Numbered from the stretch's first letter, positions 38,679-47,163 are shown. The stretch: 64,000 nt of DNA from Lysobacter antibioticus (GCF_000731095.1 NZ_JMTZ01000014.1:1-64000), one strand, 5' to 3'. Translations and numbers: made by a program. Notes: generated by a model not told the origin, from the letters alone.

Positions 38679-39019
38679 TCGCAGAAGCCATCAAACCCTC
38701 CATGGCCTGGACCATGCTGATCGCCGCCGGCCTGATCGACGTGGCCTGGGCGCTGACGATGAAGCTGTCGCAGGGCTACACCAAGCCCGGCTGGACCGCA
38801 GTCTCGATCGTGGCCCTGATCGCCTTCGTCTGGCTGCTCGGCCGCGCCCTGACCGCCTTGCCCGTCGGCAGCGCTTATGCCGTATGGACCGGCATCGGCG
38901 CCGCCGGCACCGTGCTGATCGGCTCCATCCTGTTCGGCGAATCCATCACCCCGTTGCGCCTGGGCGGCGTCGCCCTGATCGTCGCTGGCATCGTGGTGTT
39001 GCGTAGTGCGCCGGGGTAA
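38675..39019 (+). CDS. sugE: SMR-family small multidrug/guanidinium exporter, SugE-like
   Basis: The 114-aa protein has four transmembrane helices. It carries the SugE/Gdx signature LPVGSAYAVWTGIGAAGT and GESITPLRLGGVALIVAGIVVL. The essential glutamate of helix 1 (AGLLEVVWA in SugE) is replaced by Asp here (AGLIDVAWA), a conservative but rare change at the proton/substrate site. ATG 38675 overlaps the GST stop; ATG 38702 gives the usual family N-terminus (MAWTMLIAAG). The pairing with a GST points to export of a toxic compound or conjugate. Confidence 0.88.
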   Translation: MIAEAIKPSMAWTMLIAAGLIDVAWALTMKLSQGYTKPGWTAVSIVALIAFVWLLGRALTALPVGSAYAVWTGIGAAGTVLIGSILFGESITPLRLGGVALIVAGIVVLRSAPG

Positions 39020-39070
39020 GGCGCCTGGATGATCTGTCGATGCTGAAGTTTGCGCAGCAGGCGAAGCATG

Positions 39071-39145
39071 GCGGTCGCGGCTCGCGCCGCTCCTACCCAA
39101 AAGCGACGTAAGCAAAGGGTAGGAGCGGCGCAAGCCGCGACCGCG
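39071..39145. repeat. Paired REP palindromes (BIME-like) beside the RAYT gene
   Basis: Left copy 39071-39096 and right copy 39119-39145 face each other across a 22-bp spacer. The pair lies 85 bp beyond the 3' end of the RAYT gene. The copies carry the GTAG tetranucleotide at the foot of a GCGGC-GCAA-GCCGC hairpin, the feature RAYT proteins recognise. Confidence 0.8.
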
Positions 39146-39229
39146 AACCCATAACCGCCGCGACCCGATCAGAAAACCCGCGTCCGCGCCCCAGCCACCG
39201 CAACCAGGCTCCGGTAAATCAAACGAACC

Positions 39230-39817
39230 TCAGAGGCCGCCTTCCAGCCAGAGATCCCGAGATTCGGCGCCTGCACCGGCACCGTCCACCGATCCTCCGG
39301 CCCAAACTGCGCCCCAATGCGGGTACTCCCGCACATCACGCACCAACCCGGCCCGCACCGGATTCATCACTACATACCGCGCCGCGTCGATCAACGACTC
39401 CTCCCGCCGTAGTGCATGGTCGTGATACGCCTGCGCCCACACCGCATCCAACACCGGCAACCCATGCATCGCCGCCCGCACCCGGCGCGACGCACAGCAC
39501 TTCAGTTGTCGGACCAAGGCTGGCAACGAATCCCGCGGCCCCAGCTCGACCAGCCCATGCCAATGGTCCGGCATCAACACCCAGGCCAACAGCTCCGACC
39601 GCTCCCACGAACGCCGATCCAATAACGCTGCGATCGCGCACCGCGCCAGCTCGGCGTCGGCGAACAAAGCACGCCGCTGCGCCGTCGTGAACGTCACCAG
39701 ATACACGTGATGCGCTTCCGACACCCGGCCCCGCCGCAGCGCGGCGTGACCGGGGGCTTTCGCGAGAGATTGATCGAGCATGCAGACAGGTTCGCCGCGT
39801 GCCGCAAGCGGGCCCAT
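39230..39817 (-). CDS. REP-associated tyrosine transposase (RAYT, Y1/IS200-like)
   Basis: The 195-aa protein is a Y1 HUH endonuclease. The HUH motif is MPDHWHGLVEL (HWH), the catalytic tyrosine is probably in AQAYHDHALRREE, and YVVMNPVRAGLV is the conserved C-terminal segment of RAYTs. It cleaves REP hairpins and is thought to have spread them; these proteins are single-copy and domesticated. ATG 39817 or ATG 39781 may be the start. REP pairs flank it on both sides, a typical REPtron. Confidence 0.9.
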   Translation of the reverse strand: MGPLAARGEPVCMLDQSLAKAPGHAALRRGRVSEAHHVYLVTFTTAQRRALFADAELARCAIAALLDRRSWERSELLAWVLMPDHWHGLVELGPRDSLPALVRQLKCCASRRVRAAMHGLPVLDAVWAQAYHDHALRREESLIDAARYVVMNPVRAGLVRDVREYPHWGAVWAGGSVDGAGAGAESRDLWLEGGL

Positions 39818-39885
39818 CGGGAAACGAACACGCCGCGTGTCGGGTTTCGTCCCGCCCCCGTATCACCGACCGCGTAGCAAAAGGG

Positions 39886-40237
39886 GTAGGAGCGGCGCGA
39901 GCCGCGACCGCGCCACCGTATAGGCCGGCGCAACCCGCCAATAGCCGACACACCGGCCGGCCGATATAGAACGGACGCCACCCAAACCTTCGCCGCTACC
40001 GGCAACCCTGCGGTCGCGGCTTGCGCCGCTCCTACCCAGAAGCGGCGCAGCAAAGGGTAGGAGCGGCGCGAGCCGCGACCGCGCCGCCGCATAAACCGGC
40101 GAAACCCGCCAATTGCCGGCAGACCGGCCGGGCCCGCCAATGAAGAACCGTCGCCATCCAAGCCCTCGCCGCCACGGGCAACCCCGCGGTCGCGGCTTGT
40201 GACCAAAGGAAATCCCTGTGGGACGCCGCTCCTACCC
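39886..40237. repeat. REP cluster upstream of the RAYT gene
   Basis: Four REP copies lie here: 39886-39912, 40010-40035, 40057-40083 and an interrupted one at 40185-40237. The spacers 39913-40009 and 40084-40184 are diverged copies of each other (shared CCGGCG-AACCCGCCAAT), so a REP plus spacer unit has been tandemly duplicated. In the last copy a 24-bp segment (40200-40223) sits in the hairpin loop. No gene lies between 39818 and 40460. Confidence 0.75.
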
Positions 40238-40460
40238 TAAGAGCGGCACAGCAACGGGCCCCATCCCGCAAACCACACGCCCGCGTATCCCCGCCAACCC
40301 GCCCAACCCCACCCGCCACCCCCAGCACACCCCTAGCCAAAACGGACTATTCCACCCTTTACAGCCGCCACCGCAAGCCGTAACCCCGTCACCGTTTGTT
40401 AGACTCGGTGCTCTAATCCGTCCCCCACCTTTGAGGCGCGGCCACGGGGCCGCGAGATCG

Positions 40461-43166
40461 ATGAATCAGCCGCTTGCCAGCTCTTTGCACGACCTGCTCC
40501 AGAACGACCCCGATCCGACCGAAACCCAGGAGTGGGTCGAGTCCGTACAGGCCGTCATCGCCCGCGACGGTGCCGAGCGCGCGCATCAGCTGCTCGAAGG
40601 CATGGTCGAAGTCACGCGCCGCGCCGGCGCGCACCTGCCGTTCCAGCCCACCACCGAATACATCAACACCATCCCGCCGCACCTGGAGGCCAAGAGCCCC
40701 GGCGACGCCGCGATGGAATGGCGGATCCGCTCGCTGATCCGCTGGAACGCCATGGCCATGGTGGTGCGCGCCAACCGCAAGCCCGGCGACCTCGGCGGCC
40801 ACATCGCCAGCTTCGCCTCGGCGGCCACCCTGTACGACGTCGGCTTCAACCACTTCTGGCGCGGCCCCGAAGGCGACCACCCCGGCGACCTCATCGGCAT
40901 CCAGGGCCACAGCTCGCCCGGCATCTACGCGCGCTCCTTCCTCGAAGGCCGCCTGAGCGAATCGCACCTCGACAACTTCCGCATGGAAGTCGACGGCCGC
41001 GGCGTCAGCTCCTACCCGCATCCCTGGTTGATGCCGGACTACTGGCAGGTGCCGACGGTGTCGATGGGCCTGGGCCCGATCAGCGCCATCTACCAGGCGC
41101 GCAACTGGAAATACCTGGAAGGCCGCGGCCTGATGCCGAAGTCCGACCGCAAGGTCTGGGCCTTCCTCGGCGACGGCGAGACGGACGAACCCGAATCGCT
41201 CGGCGCCATCTCGGTGGCCGGCCGCGAAGGCCTCGACAACCTGGTCTTCGTCATCAACTGCAACCTGCAGCGCCTCGATGGCCCGGTGCGCGGCAACGGC
41301 AAGATCATCCAGGAGCTGGAAGGCCAGTTCCGCGGCGCAGGCTGGAACGTCATCAAGACCGTCTGGGGCAGCTATTGGGACCCGCTGCTCGCGCGCGACA
41401 CCACCGGCAAGCTGCGCCAGCTGATGATGGAAACCGTCGACGGCGAATACCAGAACTGCAAGGCCTTCGGCGGCAAGTACACCCGCGACAACTTCTTCGG
41501 CAAATACCCGGAAACCGCCGCGCTGGTCGCCAACCTGTCCGACGACGACATCTGGCGCCTCAACCGCGGCGGCCACGACCCGCACAAGGTCTACGCCGCC
41601 TACCACGAGGCCGTGAACACCAAGGGCATGCCCACCGTGATCCTGGCCAAGACGGTCAAGGGCTACGGCATGGGCGCGTCGGGCGAATCGCTCAACCCGA
41701 CCCACGGCACCAAGAAGATGGACGACGAAGCCGTCCGCCTGTTCCGCGACCGCTTCAATATCCCGGTCAGCGACGAGCAGCTCAAAGACGGCGCCGTGCC
41801 GTTCTTCCACCCCGGCGAGAAGTCGCCGGAAGTCGAATACATGCTCGAGCGCCGCAAGGCCCTCGGCGGCTTCCTGCCGCAGCGCCGCCGCAAGGCCAGC
41901 ACCTCGCTCGCCGTGCCGCCGCTCGAAACCTATGACCGCCTGCTCAAGAGCACCGGCGAGCGCGAAATCAGCACCACCATGTCGTTCGTGCAGGCGCTCA
42001 ACATCGCCCTGCGCGACAAGCAGGTCGGCCCGCGCATCGTGCCCATCGTGGCCGACGAAGCCCGCACCTTCGGCATGGAAGGCCTGTTCCGCCAGCTCGG
42101 CATCTACGCCCCGCACGGCCAGAAGTACAAGCCGGTCGACCGCGACCAGCTGATGTACTACCGCGAAGACACCACCGGCCAGGTGCTGGAAGAAGGCATC
42201 ACCGAAGCCGGCGCGTTCTCCTCGTGGCTGGCGGCAGCCACCAGCTACAGCACCAACGACCTGCAGATGCTGCCGTTCTACATCTATTACTCGATGTTCG
42301 GCTTCCAGCGCATCGGCGACAGCGCCTGGCAGGCGGCGGACATGCGCGCGCGCGGCTTCCTGCTCGGCGCCACCGCCGGCCGCACCACGCTTAACGGCGA
42401 AGGCCTGCAGCACGAAGACGGCCACAGCATGGTCCAGGCCGGGTTGATCCCGAACTGCCGCAGCTACGACCCGACCTTCAGCTACGAAGTGGTGACCCTG
42501 CTCCAGCACGGCATGCAGCGCATGCTGACCGAGCAGCGCGACGAGTACTGGTACCTCACCCTGATGAACGAGAACTACACCCACCCGGATATGCCCGAGG
42601 GCAGCGCCGAGGGGATCATCAAGGGCATGTACCTGCTGAAGGACGCCGGCAAGCCGAAGAAGGGCGAACTGCGCGTGCAGCTGCTCGGCAGCGGCACCAT
42701 CCTGCGCGAAGCCATCGCCGCGGCCGAGTTGCTCGACAAGGACTTCGGCGTCACCGCCGACATCTGGTCCTGCCCGAGCTTTAACGAACTCGCCCGCGAC
42801 GCCACCGACGCCGAGCGCTACAACCGCCTCAACCCGGAAGCCAAGGCCCCGCGCAAGCCCTACATCACCGAGCTGCTGGAAGGCCGCCAAGGCCCGGCGA
42901 TCGCCGCGACCGACTACATCCGCATGTACCCGGAACAAGTCCGCGCCTTCGTGCCGATGCGCTACACCGTGCTGGGCACCGACGGCTTCGGCCGCAGCGA
43001 CACCCGCGCCAACCTGCGCCGCCACTTCGAAGTCGACCGCTACTACATCGCCCACGCCGCCATCGCGGCCCTGGCGGCGGAAGGCAAGATGACCGGCAAG
43101 GACGTGGCTCGGGCTATCAAGCAGTACAAGATTGATGTGGAGAAGCCGAATCCGTTGGGGGTTTGA
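40461..43166 (+). CDS. aceE: Pyruvate dehydrogenase E1 component, homodimeric type
   Basis: The 901-aa thiamine diphosphate enzyme decarboxylates pyruvate and passes the acetyl group to the E2 lipoyl domain. The ThDP motif is GDGETDEPESLGAI ... NCNLQRLDGPVRGNGKI. GHISSFASAATLYDVG-type and DGHSMVQAGLIPNC segments match E. coli AceE (887 aa). ATG 40461 is preceded by a weak ribosome site; the frame is open upstream into the REP cluster. No aceF or lpd follows, as an AT-rich island begins directly after it. Confidence 0.97.
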   Translation: MNQPLASSLHDLLQNDPDPTETQEWVESVQAVIARDGAERAHQLLEGMVEVTRRAGAHLPFQPTTEYINTIPPHLEAKSPGDAAMEWRIRSLIRWNAMAMVVRANRKPGDLGGHIASFASAATLYDVGFNHFWRGPEGDHPGDLIGIQGHSSPGIYARSFLEGRLSESHLDNFRMEVDGRGVSSYPHPWLMPDYWQVPTVSMGLGPISAIYQARNWKYLEGRGLMPKSDRKVWAFLGDGETDEPESLGAISVAGREGLDNLVFVINCNLQRLDGPVRGNGKIIQELEGQFRGAGWNVIKTVWGSYWDPLLARDTTGKLRQLMMETVDGEYQNCKAFGGKYTRDNFFGKYPETAALVANLSDDDIWRLNRGGHDPHKVYAAYHEAVNTKGMPTVILAKTVKGYGMGASGESLNPTHGTKKMDDEAVRLFRDRFNIPVSDEQLKDGAVPFFHPGEKSPEVEYMLERRKALGGFLPQRRRKASTSLAVPPLETYDRLLKSTGEREISTTMSFVQALNIALRDKQVGPRIVPIVADEARTFGMEGLFRQLGIYAPHGQKYKPVDRDQLMYYREDTTGQVLEEGITEAGAFSSWLAAATSYSTNDLQMLPFYIYYSMFGFQRIGDSAWQAADMRARGFLLGATAGRTTLNGEGLQHEDGHSMVQAGLIPNCRSYDPTFSYEVVTLLQHGMQRMLTEQRDEYWYLTLMNENYTHPDMPEGSAEGIIKGMYLLKDAGKPKKGELRVQLLGSGTILREAIAAAELLDKDFGVTADIWSCPSFNELARDATDAERYNRLNPEAKAPRKPYITELLEGRQGPAIAATDYIRMYPEQVRAFVPMRYTVLGTDGFGRSDTRANLRRHFEVDRYYIAHAAIAALAAEGKMTGKDVARAIKQYKIDVEKPNPLGV

Positions 43167-43179
43167 GCTAAACGTAAAA

Positions 43180-43216
43180 AATGAAAAAGAGCGGCCATTG
43201 GTCGCTCTTTTTCATT
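43180..43216. terminator. Bidirectional terminator after aceE
   Basis: A perfect 14-bp stem (AATGAAAAAGAGCG with its complement) encloses a 9-base loop and ends in a T-run. It starts 14 bases after the aceE stop. It marks the boundary with the AT-richer island. Confidence 0.9.
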
Positions 43217-43222
43217 CTGGCG

Positions 43223-43251
43223 TGGACAATAGTCTGTCCTTGCGCTATAGA
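43223..43251 (+). promoter_or_regulatory. Candidate sigma-70 promoter of the ABC-3C-like operon
   Basis: TGGACA (43223-43228) and TATAGA (43246-43251) are separated by 17 bases. They lie 64 bp upstream of the first small gene of the island operon and just beyond the aceE terminator. It was chosen by eye. Confidence 0.35.
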
Positions 43252-43314
43252 GTTCTCATGTTTTTATAGCTCTTCTGGATTCTTTAGACGCGTAGCACGC
43301 TGGGGGCGTGACGA

Positions 43315-43494
43315 ATGGACGCATTATCTACGTATATCTCCGAGATTGTCTCGTTTGTTGTTGGCGCTGTTTCAGGCTCGCTTCTGACCTTGCATTTCAA
43401 GAATCAGCGGGCCAGCGGCCAAGCAACTGTCGTGGATCAAAGTAAGACCCACGCTGGTGGCGATATAGTCGGACGCGACAAAATTAATAAGTGA
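43315..43494 (+). CDS. Small one-TM protein with AGGDIVGRDK motif (ABC-3C-like operon)
   Basis: The 59-aa protein begins MDALSTYISEIVSF. It has a single transmembrane helix (about residues 9-27), then a short polar tail containing AGGDIVGRDK at 47-56, three residues from the end. The same motif opens the next protein (residues 10-19), so the two probably share a binding partner or interact. It may be the membrane effector or anchor of the system. It is preceded by GGGGGCG and a candidate promoter and is too short for standard gene-length cut-offs. No named family was recognised. Confidence 0.72.
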   Translation: MDALSTYISEIVSFVVGAVSGSLLTLHFKNQRASGQATVVDQSKTHAGGDIVGRDKINK

Positions 43495-43520
43495 CACGGG
43501 CGCATCGGTAGGTGTCGCTA

Positions 43521-44078
43521 ATGAATGTAAACCAAAAAGGAGCCTCCGCAGGAGGCGATGTCGTGGGTCGCGACAAGATGGAGGTACATCATCATCCCGT
43601 CCCGCCGAAACTATCCAAGTTAGAGAAGCTCAAAGAGCGGCTATTGCAGGAAGTCGCCGATGGGCGTTGCTCGTCAGAAATTATTGAGCAGCTTCGATAT
43701 TTTCAGAAGAAGGTTCCTGAGGATGGTATCGCTGGCCTAGAGGCGAAGCTAGAAGCTTCTGGGCGCACTGCGCAGCTCATGATTGCTCTAGAAATGAAAG
43801 AGCAGTTCGCTAAGCTGTTAGAAAAGTGGTCCCTCTATGCATCCGCGCAAGAGATATTTGCGCATCTTCTTGCGATGGCTGAATACAAGTATTCACACCA
43901 GATATTTCCTCTGGTGTCAGAGGTAGGGCCAGTTGAGTTTGACGAGCTAATTGACCAAAAAATAATAGTCCCTGCGATAGACGAACTAGGTATAGATGTA
44001 TTTGCTCTAGATCATCGCACAGCAATGGGCATGATTTACTGGTTGGCTGAGCAGTGCAGATTGAGGTGGCATGTATGA
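43521..44078 (+). CDS. ABC-three component system C-terminal-domain-like protein
   Basis: The 185-aa protein opens with AGGDVVGRDK (residues 10-19), then a charged helical region (LSKLEKLKERLLQEVADG). The C-terminal half includes HQIFPLVSEVGP, FDELIDQKIIVPAIDEL and GMIYWLAEQCRLRWHV, which resembles the C-terminal domains (CTDs) of ABC-3C systems. ATG 43521 is chosen over GTG 43512. Its stop overlaps the next start (ATGA). In ABC-3C systems the CTD is fused to varied effector domains; here no large effector is attached. The assignment is from memory of the family and is not verified. Confidence 0.65.
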   Translation: MNVNQKGASAGGDVVGRDKMEVHHHPVPPKLSKLEKLKERLLQEVADGRCSSEIIEQLRYFQKKVPEDGIAGLEAKLEASGRTAQLMIALEMKEQFAKLLEKWSLYASAQEIFAHLLAMAEYKYSHQIFPLVSEVGPVEFDELIDQKIIVPAIDELGIDVFALDHRTAMGMIYWLAEQCRLRWHV

Positions 44079-44593
44079 ACTACCTCACTTTTCAACCTGC
44101 GTTCGATGTATTTCATACAGAGTTCCGCTTTCTGAGACTGCGAAGGTTGATGGAGTCAGGCATTGCTTGGCACTACGACCAACTCCGCATCGCCGATTTC
44201 TATATGTTGTTCTTCTTCCGTCTCCAAGATGTTCGTCTTGCGCGGCAGCACACCTCGATAAAGAAATTTGCTCACAAGGTCGGCGAGGGGCGCTATGAAA
44301 GGCAGCCCGATAATGCGTTGATCTTCGGCCGTATGGAGCGAATACAGAGAGCTGCCATTGGCACTTTGATTGCGAAAGAATTCTTTGACGCTGAGTCTTT
44401 CAAGAATGAACTAGTTGTCGAGACGGATCTTGTCGAGCCGGAGGCCGTGTCGCAGAGAATTGATGCGATAAATCGACAGGAGACCGAAATAATGCAGTTT
44501 ATTCAGGTGCTAATAGCAGACTATGCCTTATTGGGGCCTAATGGACTAAAGGATAGGACTGGGCTACTGGAGTATCGTTATGACGCGATTTGA
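44075..44593 (+). CDS. ABC-three component system middle component-like protein
   Basis: The 172-aa protein starts MNYLTFQPAFDVFHTEFR and continues LRIADFYMLFFFRLQDVR, with a later FGRMERIQRAAIGTLIAKEF. This pattern matches the ABC-3C middle component families, probably MC5. ATG 44075 overlaps the upstream stop, and its end overlaps the ATPase start by 14 bases, so the three are a tightly coupled operon. In ABC-3C systems it links the ATPase to the CTD protein. AT-rich codon usage differs from the flanking chromosome. Confidence 0.65.
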   Translation: MNYLTFQPAFDVFHTEFRFLRLRRLMESGIAWHYDQLRIADFYMLFFFRLQDVRLARQHTSIKKFAHKVGEGRYERQPDNALIFGRMERIQRAAIGTLIAKEFFDAESFKNELVVETDLVEPEAVSQRIDAINRQETEIMQFIQVLIADYALLGPNGLKDRTGLLEYRYDAI

Positions 44594-46481
44594 TCCGAGT
44601 CTAATGATTCGCCGGATGGTTATTGAGCGGGCCAATAATAAAGTATACGATGAGAGGTTTCACGCGGGAGTTAACATAATTCGTGGAGAAAACTCGTCCG
44701 GAAAATCAACAATACTAAATTTTATTCATTATGGTCTGGGCGGTGACGTAAATGAATGGAGTGAAACGGCTCTCTTGTGCGAGCGGGTAACGATAGAAGT
44801 CCAACTGAGTGGAAAAGTGGCTACGCTCTCGCGCTTGATTTCCGCAAGTCCGCGACAGGCGATGGAGGTGTTCTTCGGCAATTATGATGATGCTGTGAAC
44901 GCCGGCCGATCGCAATGGGAGCGTTACCCATATATCCGATCGCAATCAAAAGAGAGTTTTTCACAGGTATTATTTAGATTGCTTGATATACCCGAGGCCG
45001 CAAGTGAGGATAGTGGCAACATCACTATGCATCAGGTAATGAGGTTGCTCTATGGTGATCAGCTAAGCCCAGTTGACGAATTATTCGCTCATGAGGGGTT
45101 TGATAATTCAAAGATTCGAGAGGCCGTCGGGAGGTTGCTTTGTGGGGCCTTCGACAACGAATTGTACGGGAATGAACTCGAAATTCGAGATGTTGGAAAA
45201 CGATATGATTCAGTTGCGGCGGAGCTTAATAGCCTCTACAAAGCTCTTGGTCAGGCTGGTCATGATCTAACACTTGATTGGGTGGCAGAGCAACGCGTTA
45301 GAAATGAAGCAGAACGGCAAAGCGTTGAGAATGAGTTGACAAGGATTCAAAAAGAGGCCGCGGGGCAAAGCTCCAGCCCAACGTTGAAAGCCCAAGAGGA
45401 AACTTATTTACAGTTAGTAGATAAACAGAAGAAAGTCGCGGCGCTAAGGGAAGAAAAGGATTCCATCGAGTTGGCCATGGCAGATTCCGACGCTTTTATT
45501 CGGAGTTTGGAAGAAAAGCTAACTGCCCTGAAGGACTCCGCTCTAATTGCGCAGGAGATAGGGACGGCTCAGTTTACAGCGTGTCCAGCTTGCTATGCCG
45601 CAATAATCGCAGGTGAGCACGGGGTTTGCGCGCTATGTAAGGCGCCGTATGACGACGACATTGCATCAGAGCGAATCGGGGGGTTGATAAATGAAACAGC
45701 TCTTCAGTTACGTCAGTCAAAACTCTTGCAAGAAGACAGGGTGACCCGTTTTGCTGAGGCGGAATCTTCATTCCTAGTTGCTGCGTCTGAATGGCAAGCA
45801 GCTGCGAACAGATACACGGCAGTTCAAAAACGCCCTACTAACGAAAACGAACATCGGCTCAATGAGCTTTATAAGCGGCTCGGTTACTTAGATAGGCGGG
45901 ATGAAGATATAACAGAAAAGGCGAAAATGATTGAGGTTGTAAACGCCTTGTCTACTCAGAAAAGAGAGCTAAATGATCGACTGTCTTGGCTGAAGGGCCA
46001 GAATGAGAAGCTGGTTTATACTCAAAGGGCGCGTCTAGCTGATGCTTATATGTCGATATCTGATAATGTCAGGATATTGCTCTCTAAAGATCTTAAGCGC
46101 CAAGATTCGTTTGAGAATCCACAAAAAGTGGATTTCAGCTTTGCGGACAATAAAATTAGTGTGGACGGGCATACCTATTTTTCGGCAAGTTCTCGAGCCT
46201 TCCTGAAAAGCGCTTTTCTCTTTGGATTCCACTCCGCCGCCACTCAGAAAAGTTATTTTAGGCACCCTCGTTTTGTCATGTTAGACACCATTGAGGATAA
46301 GGGTATGGAAGCCCCTCGGAGCCAAAATTTTCAACGTCTGGTAGTGGAGTTTTCTGAGGCGGCGCCGTCACAGAGTCAAGTGATATTAGGCACGGCAATG
46401 ATCGCCGAGGAGCTCAATAACGACGCTTATGTCGTGGGCAGATTCTACACCCGAGACAATCGCTCACTGGATTTCGGCTAG
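44580..46481 (+). CDS. ABC-3C-like ABC ATPase (Rad50/SMC-type with CxxC hook)
   Basis: The 633-aa ATPase has Walker A GENSSGKST at residues 36-44 and Walker B FVMLDTIEDKG with Asp569 and Glu572. A long coiled-coil region (about 200-500) is broken by a zinc-hook-like pair of CxxC motifs (C335/C338 and C350/C353). FSASSRAFLKSAFLFG just before Walker B may be the signature motif. The layout is Rad50/RecN-like, as in the ABC-3C ATPases, but with a very short hook. ATG 44580 overlaps the middle component gene. Codon usage is AT-rich, consistent with transfer. Confidence 0.82.
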   Translation: MTRFDPSLMIRRMVIERANNKVYDERFHAGVNIIRGENSSGKSTILNFIHYGLGGDVNEWSETALLCERVTIEVQLSGKVATLSRLISASPRQAMEVFFGNYDDAVNAGRSQWERYPYIRSQSKESFSQVLFRLLDIPEAASEDSGNITMHQVMRLLYGDQLSPVDELFAHEGFDNSKIREAVGRLLCGAFDNELYGNELEIRDVGKRYDSVAAELNSLYKALGQAGHDLTLDWVAEQRVRNEAERQSVENELTRIQKEAAGQSSSPTLKAQEETYLQLVDKQKKVAALREEKDSIELAMADSDAFIRSLEEKLTALKDSALIAQEIGTAQFTACPACYAAIIAGEHGVCALCKAPYDDDIASERIGGLINETALQLRQSKLLQEDRVTRFAEAESSFLVAASEWQAAANRYTAVQKRPTNENEHRLNELYKRLGYLDRRDEDITEKAKMIEVVNALSTQKRELNDRLSWLKGQNEKLVYTQRARLADAYMSISDNVRILLSKDLKRQDSFENPQKVDFSFADNKISVDGHTYFSASSRAFLKSAFLFGFHSAATQKSYFRHPRFVMLDTIEDKGMEAPRSQNFQRLVVEFSEAAPSQSQVILGTAMIAEELNNDAYVVGRFYTRDNRSLDFG

Positions 46482-46539
46482 TAATGTAAAAGAATTTCTG
46501 GGTTATTTGATCTTTCTTTTGGGCAGTGCAGGGTGCTTT

Positions 46540-47163
46540 ATGAAGTCGAGAGATCTTTTAACGACGCCGGTTCTGATCGTTACAAATTACGTAATAGAGC
46601 CTTATTCTGGCGGAGGGTTTCTACATCGATTTACGCCCGAAACAACAAGCACGGTTTATAAATTTATCGCGAATCAAGAGCCGGAGCTTGTGGTAGGGGA
46701 GAGGTACAATATCGGCTATAGGGTCGAGGATGGGGAAAATGTAGTCGATATGTCGGCTACAGCCAAGGCAAATGACGTAAATAAGGACGTTAGCTTTTAT
46801 GTAGCGAGTTTGATTGGAGCTCAACTGCGAGAAACAGAGCTGAACAAGTCTCTACAAAGAGTGAGCTATAGAGCTTCTGATGGCATTTATTTGGGTAAAA
46901 AGTATGCGTGGCGCATATACGGCATGATGATCGCTCGGGATACTTTTGACGAATATTTGACTTGCATCGGACATCCATCCGTTCCGTGTATTACGGATGA
47001 AAGCCCATCGGTGGCCTATAGGGAGGACGGTCTTAAGGAAGCCATGGAGAAGTTGATAATATCTTCGGTGTTAGTTGGAGGAAATCGTTTTAAATCTAAT
47101 CTGCTTCCATCAAAAAAGTGGTTTCAGATAAAAGGAATTACGGCAATTACTGATAAGAAGTAG
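46540..47163 (+). CDS. Unrecognised protein, candidate fifth component of the ABC-3C-like operon
   Basis: The 207-aa product (MKSRDLLTTPVLIVTNYV...) has no recognised domain, signal peptide or membrane segment. GERYNIGYRVEDGENVVDMSA looks beta-rich. The open frame extends upstream across the ATPase stop to 46429, adding a hydrophobic stretch (FLGYLIFLLGSAGCF), but the upstream codons overlap the ATPase gene and the start is uncertain. It is in the same AT-rich block and direction as the operon, so it could be an effector, immunity or DNA-binding component. Confidence 0.6.
   Translation: MKSRDLLTTPVLIVTNYVIEPYSGGGFLHRFTPETTSTVYKFIANQEPELVVGERYNIGYRVEDGENVVDMSATAKANDVNKDVSFYVASLIGAQLRETELNKSLQRVSYRASDGIYLGKKYAWRIYGMMIARDTFDEYLTCIGHPSVPCITDESPSVAYREDGLKEAMEKLIISSVLVGGNRFKSNLLPSKKWFQIKGITAITDKK

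Noticed and set aside
39886-40237. CRISPR-like array
   Set aside because: The repeats are palindromic REP elements in alternating orientation, with spacers that are duplicates of each other rather than unique, and no cas genes are near.
40413-43055. 880-codon open frame opposite aceE
   Set aside because: Same shadow pattern; aceE has full ThDP motifs on the other strand.
46429-46539. Upstream start of the 207-aa island protein
   Set aside because: It would overlap the ATPase gene by 53 bases. The added hydrophobic stretch could be real, so it is kept only as an alternative.
43167-47163. Prophage or integrated plasmid
   Set aside because: No integrase, capsid, replication or partition gene is seen, and no attachment-site repeats or tRNA gene at the edges.
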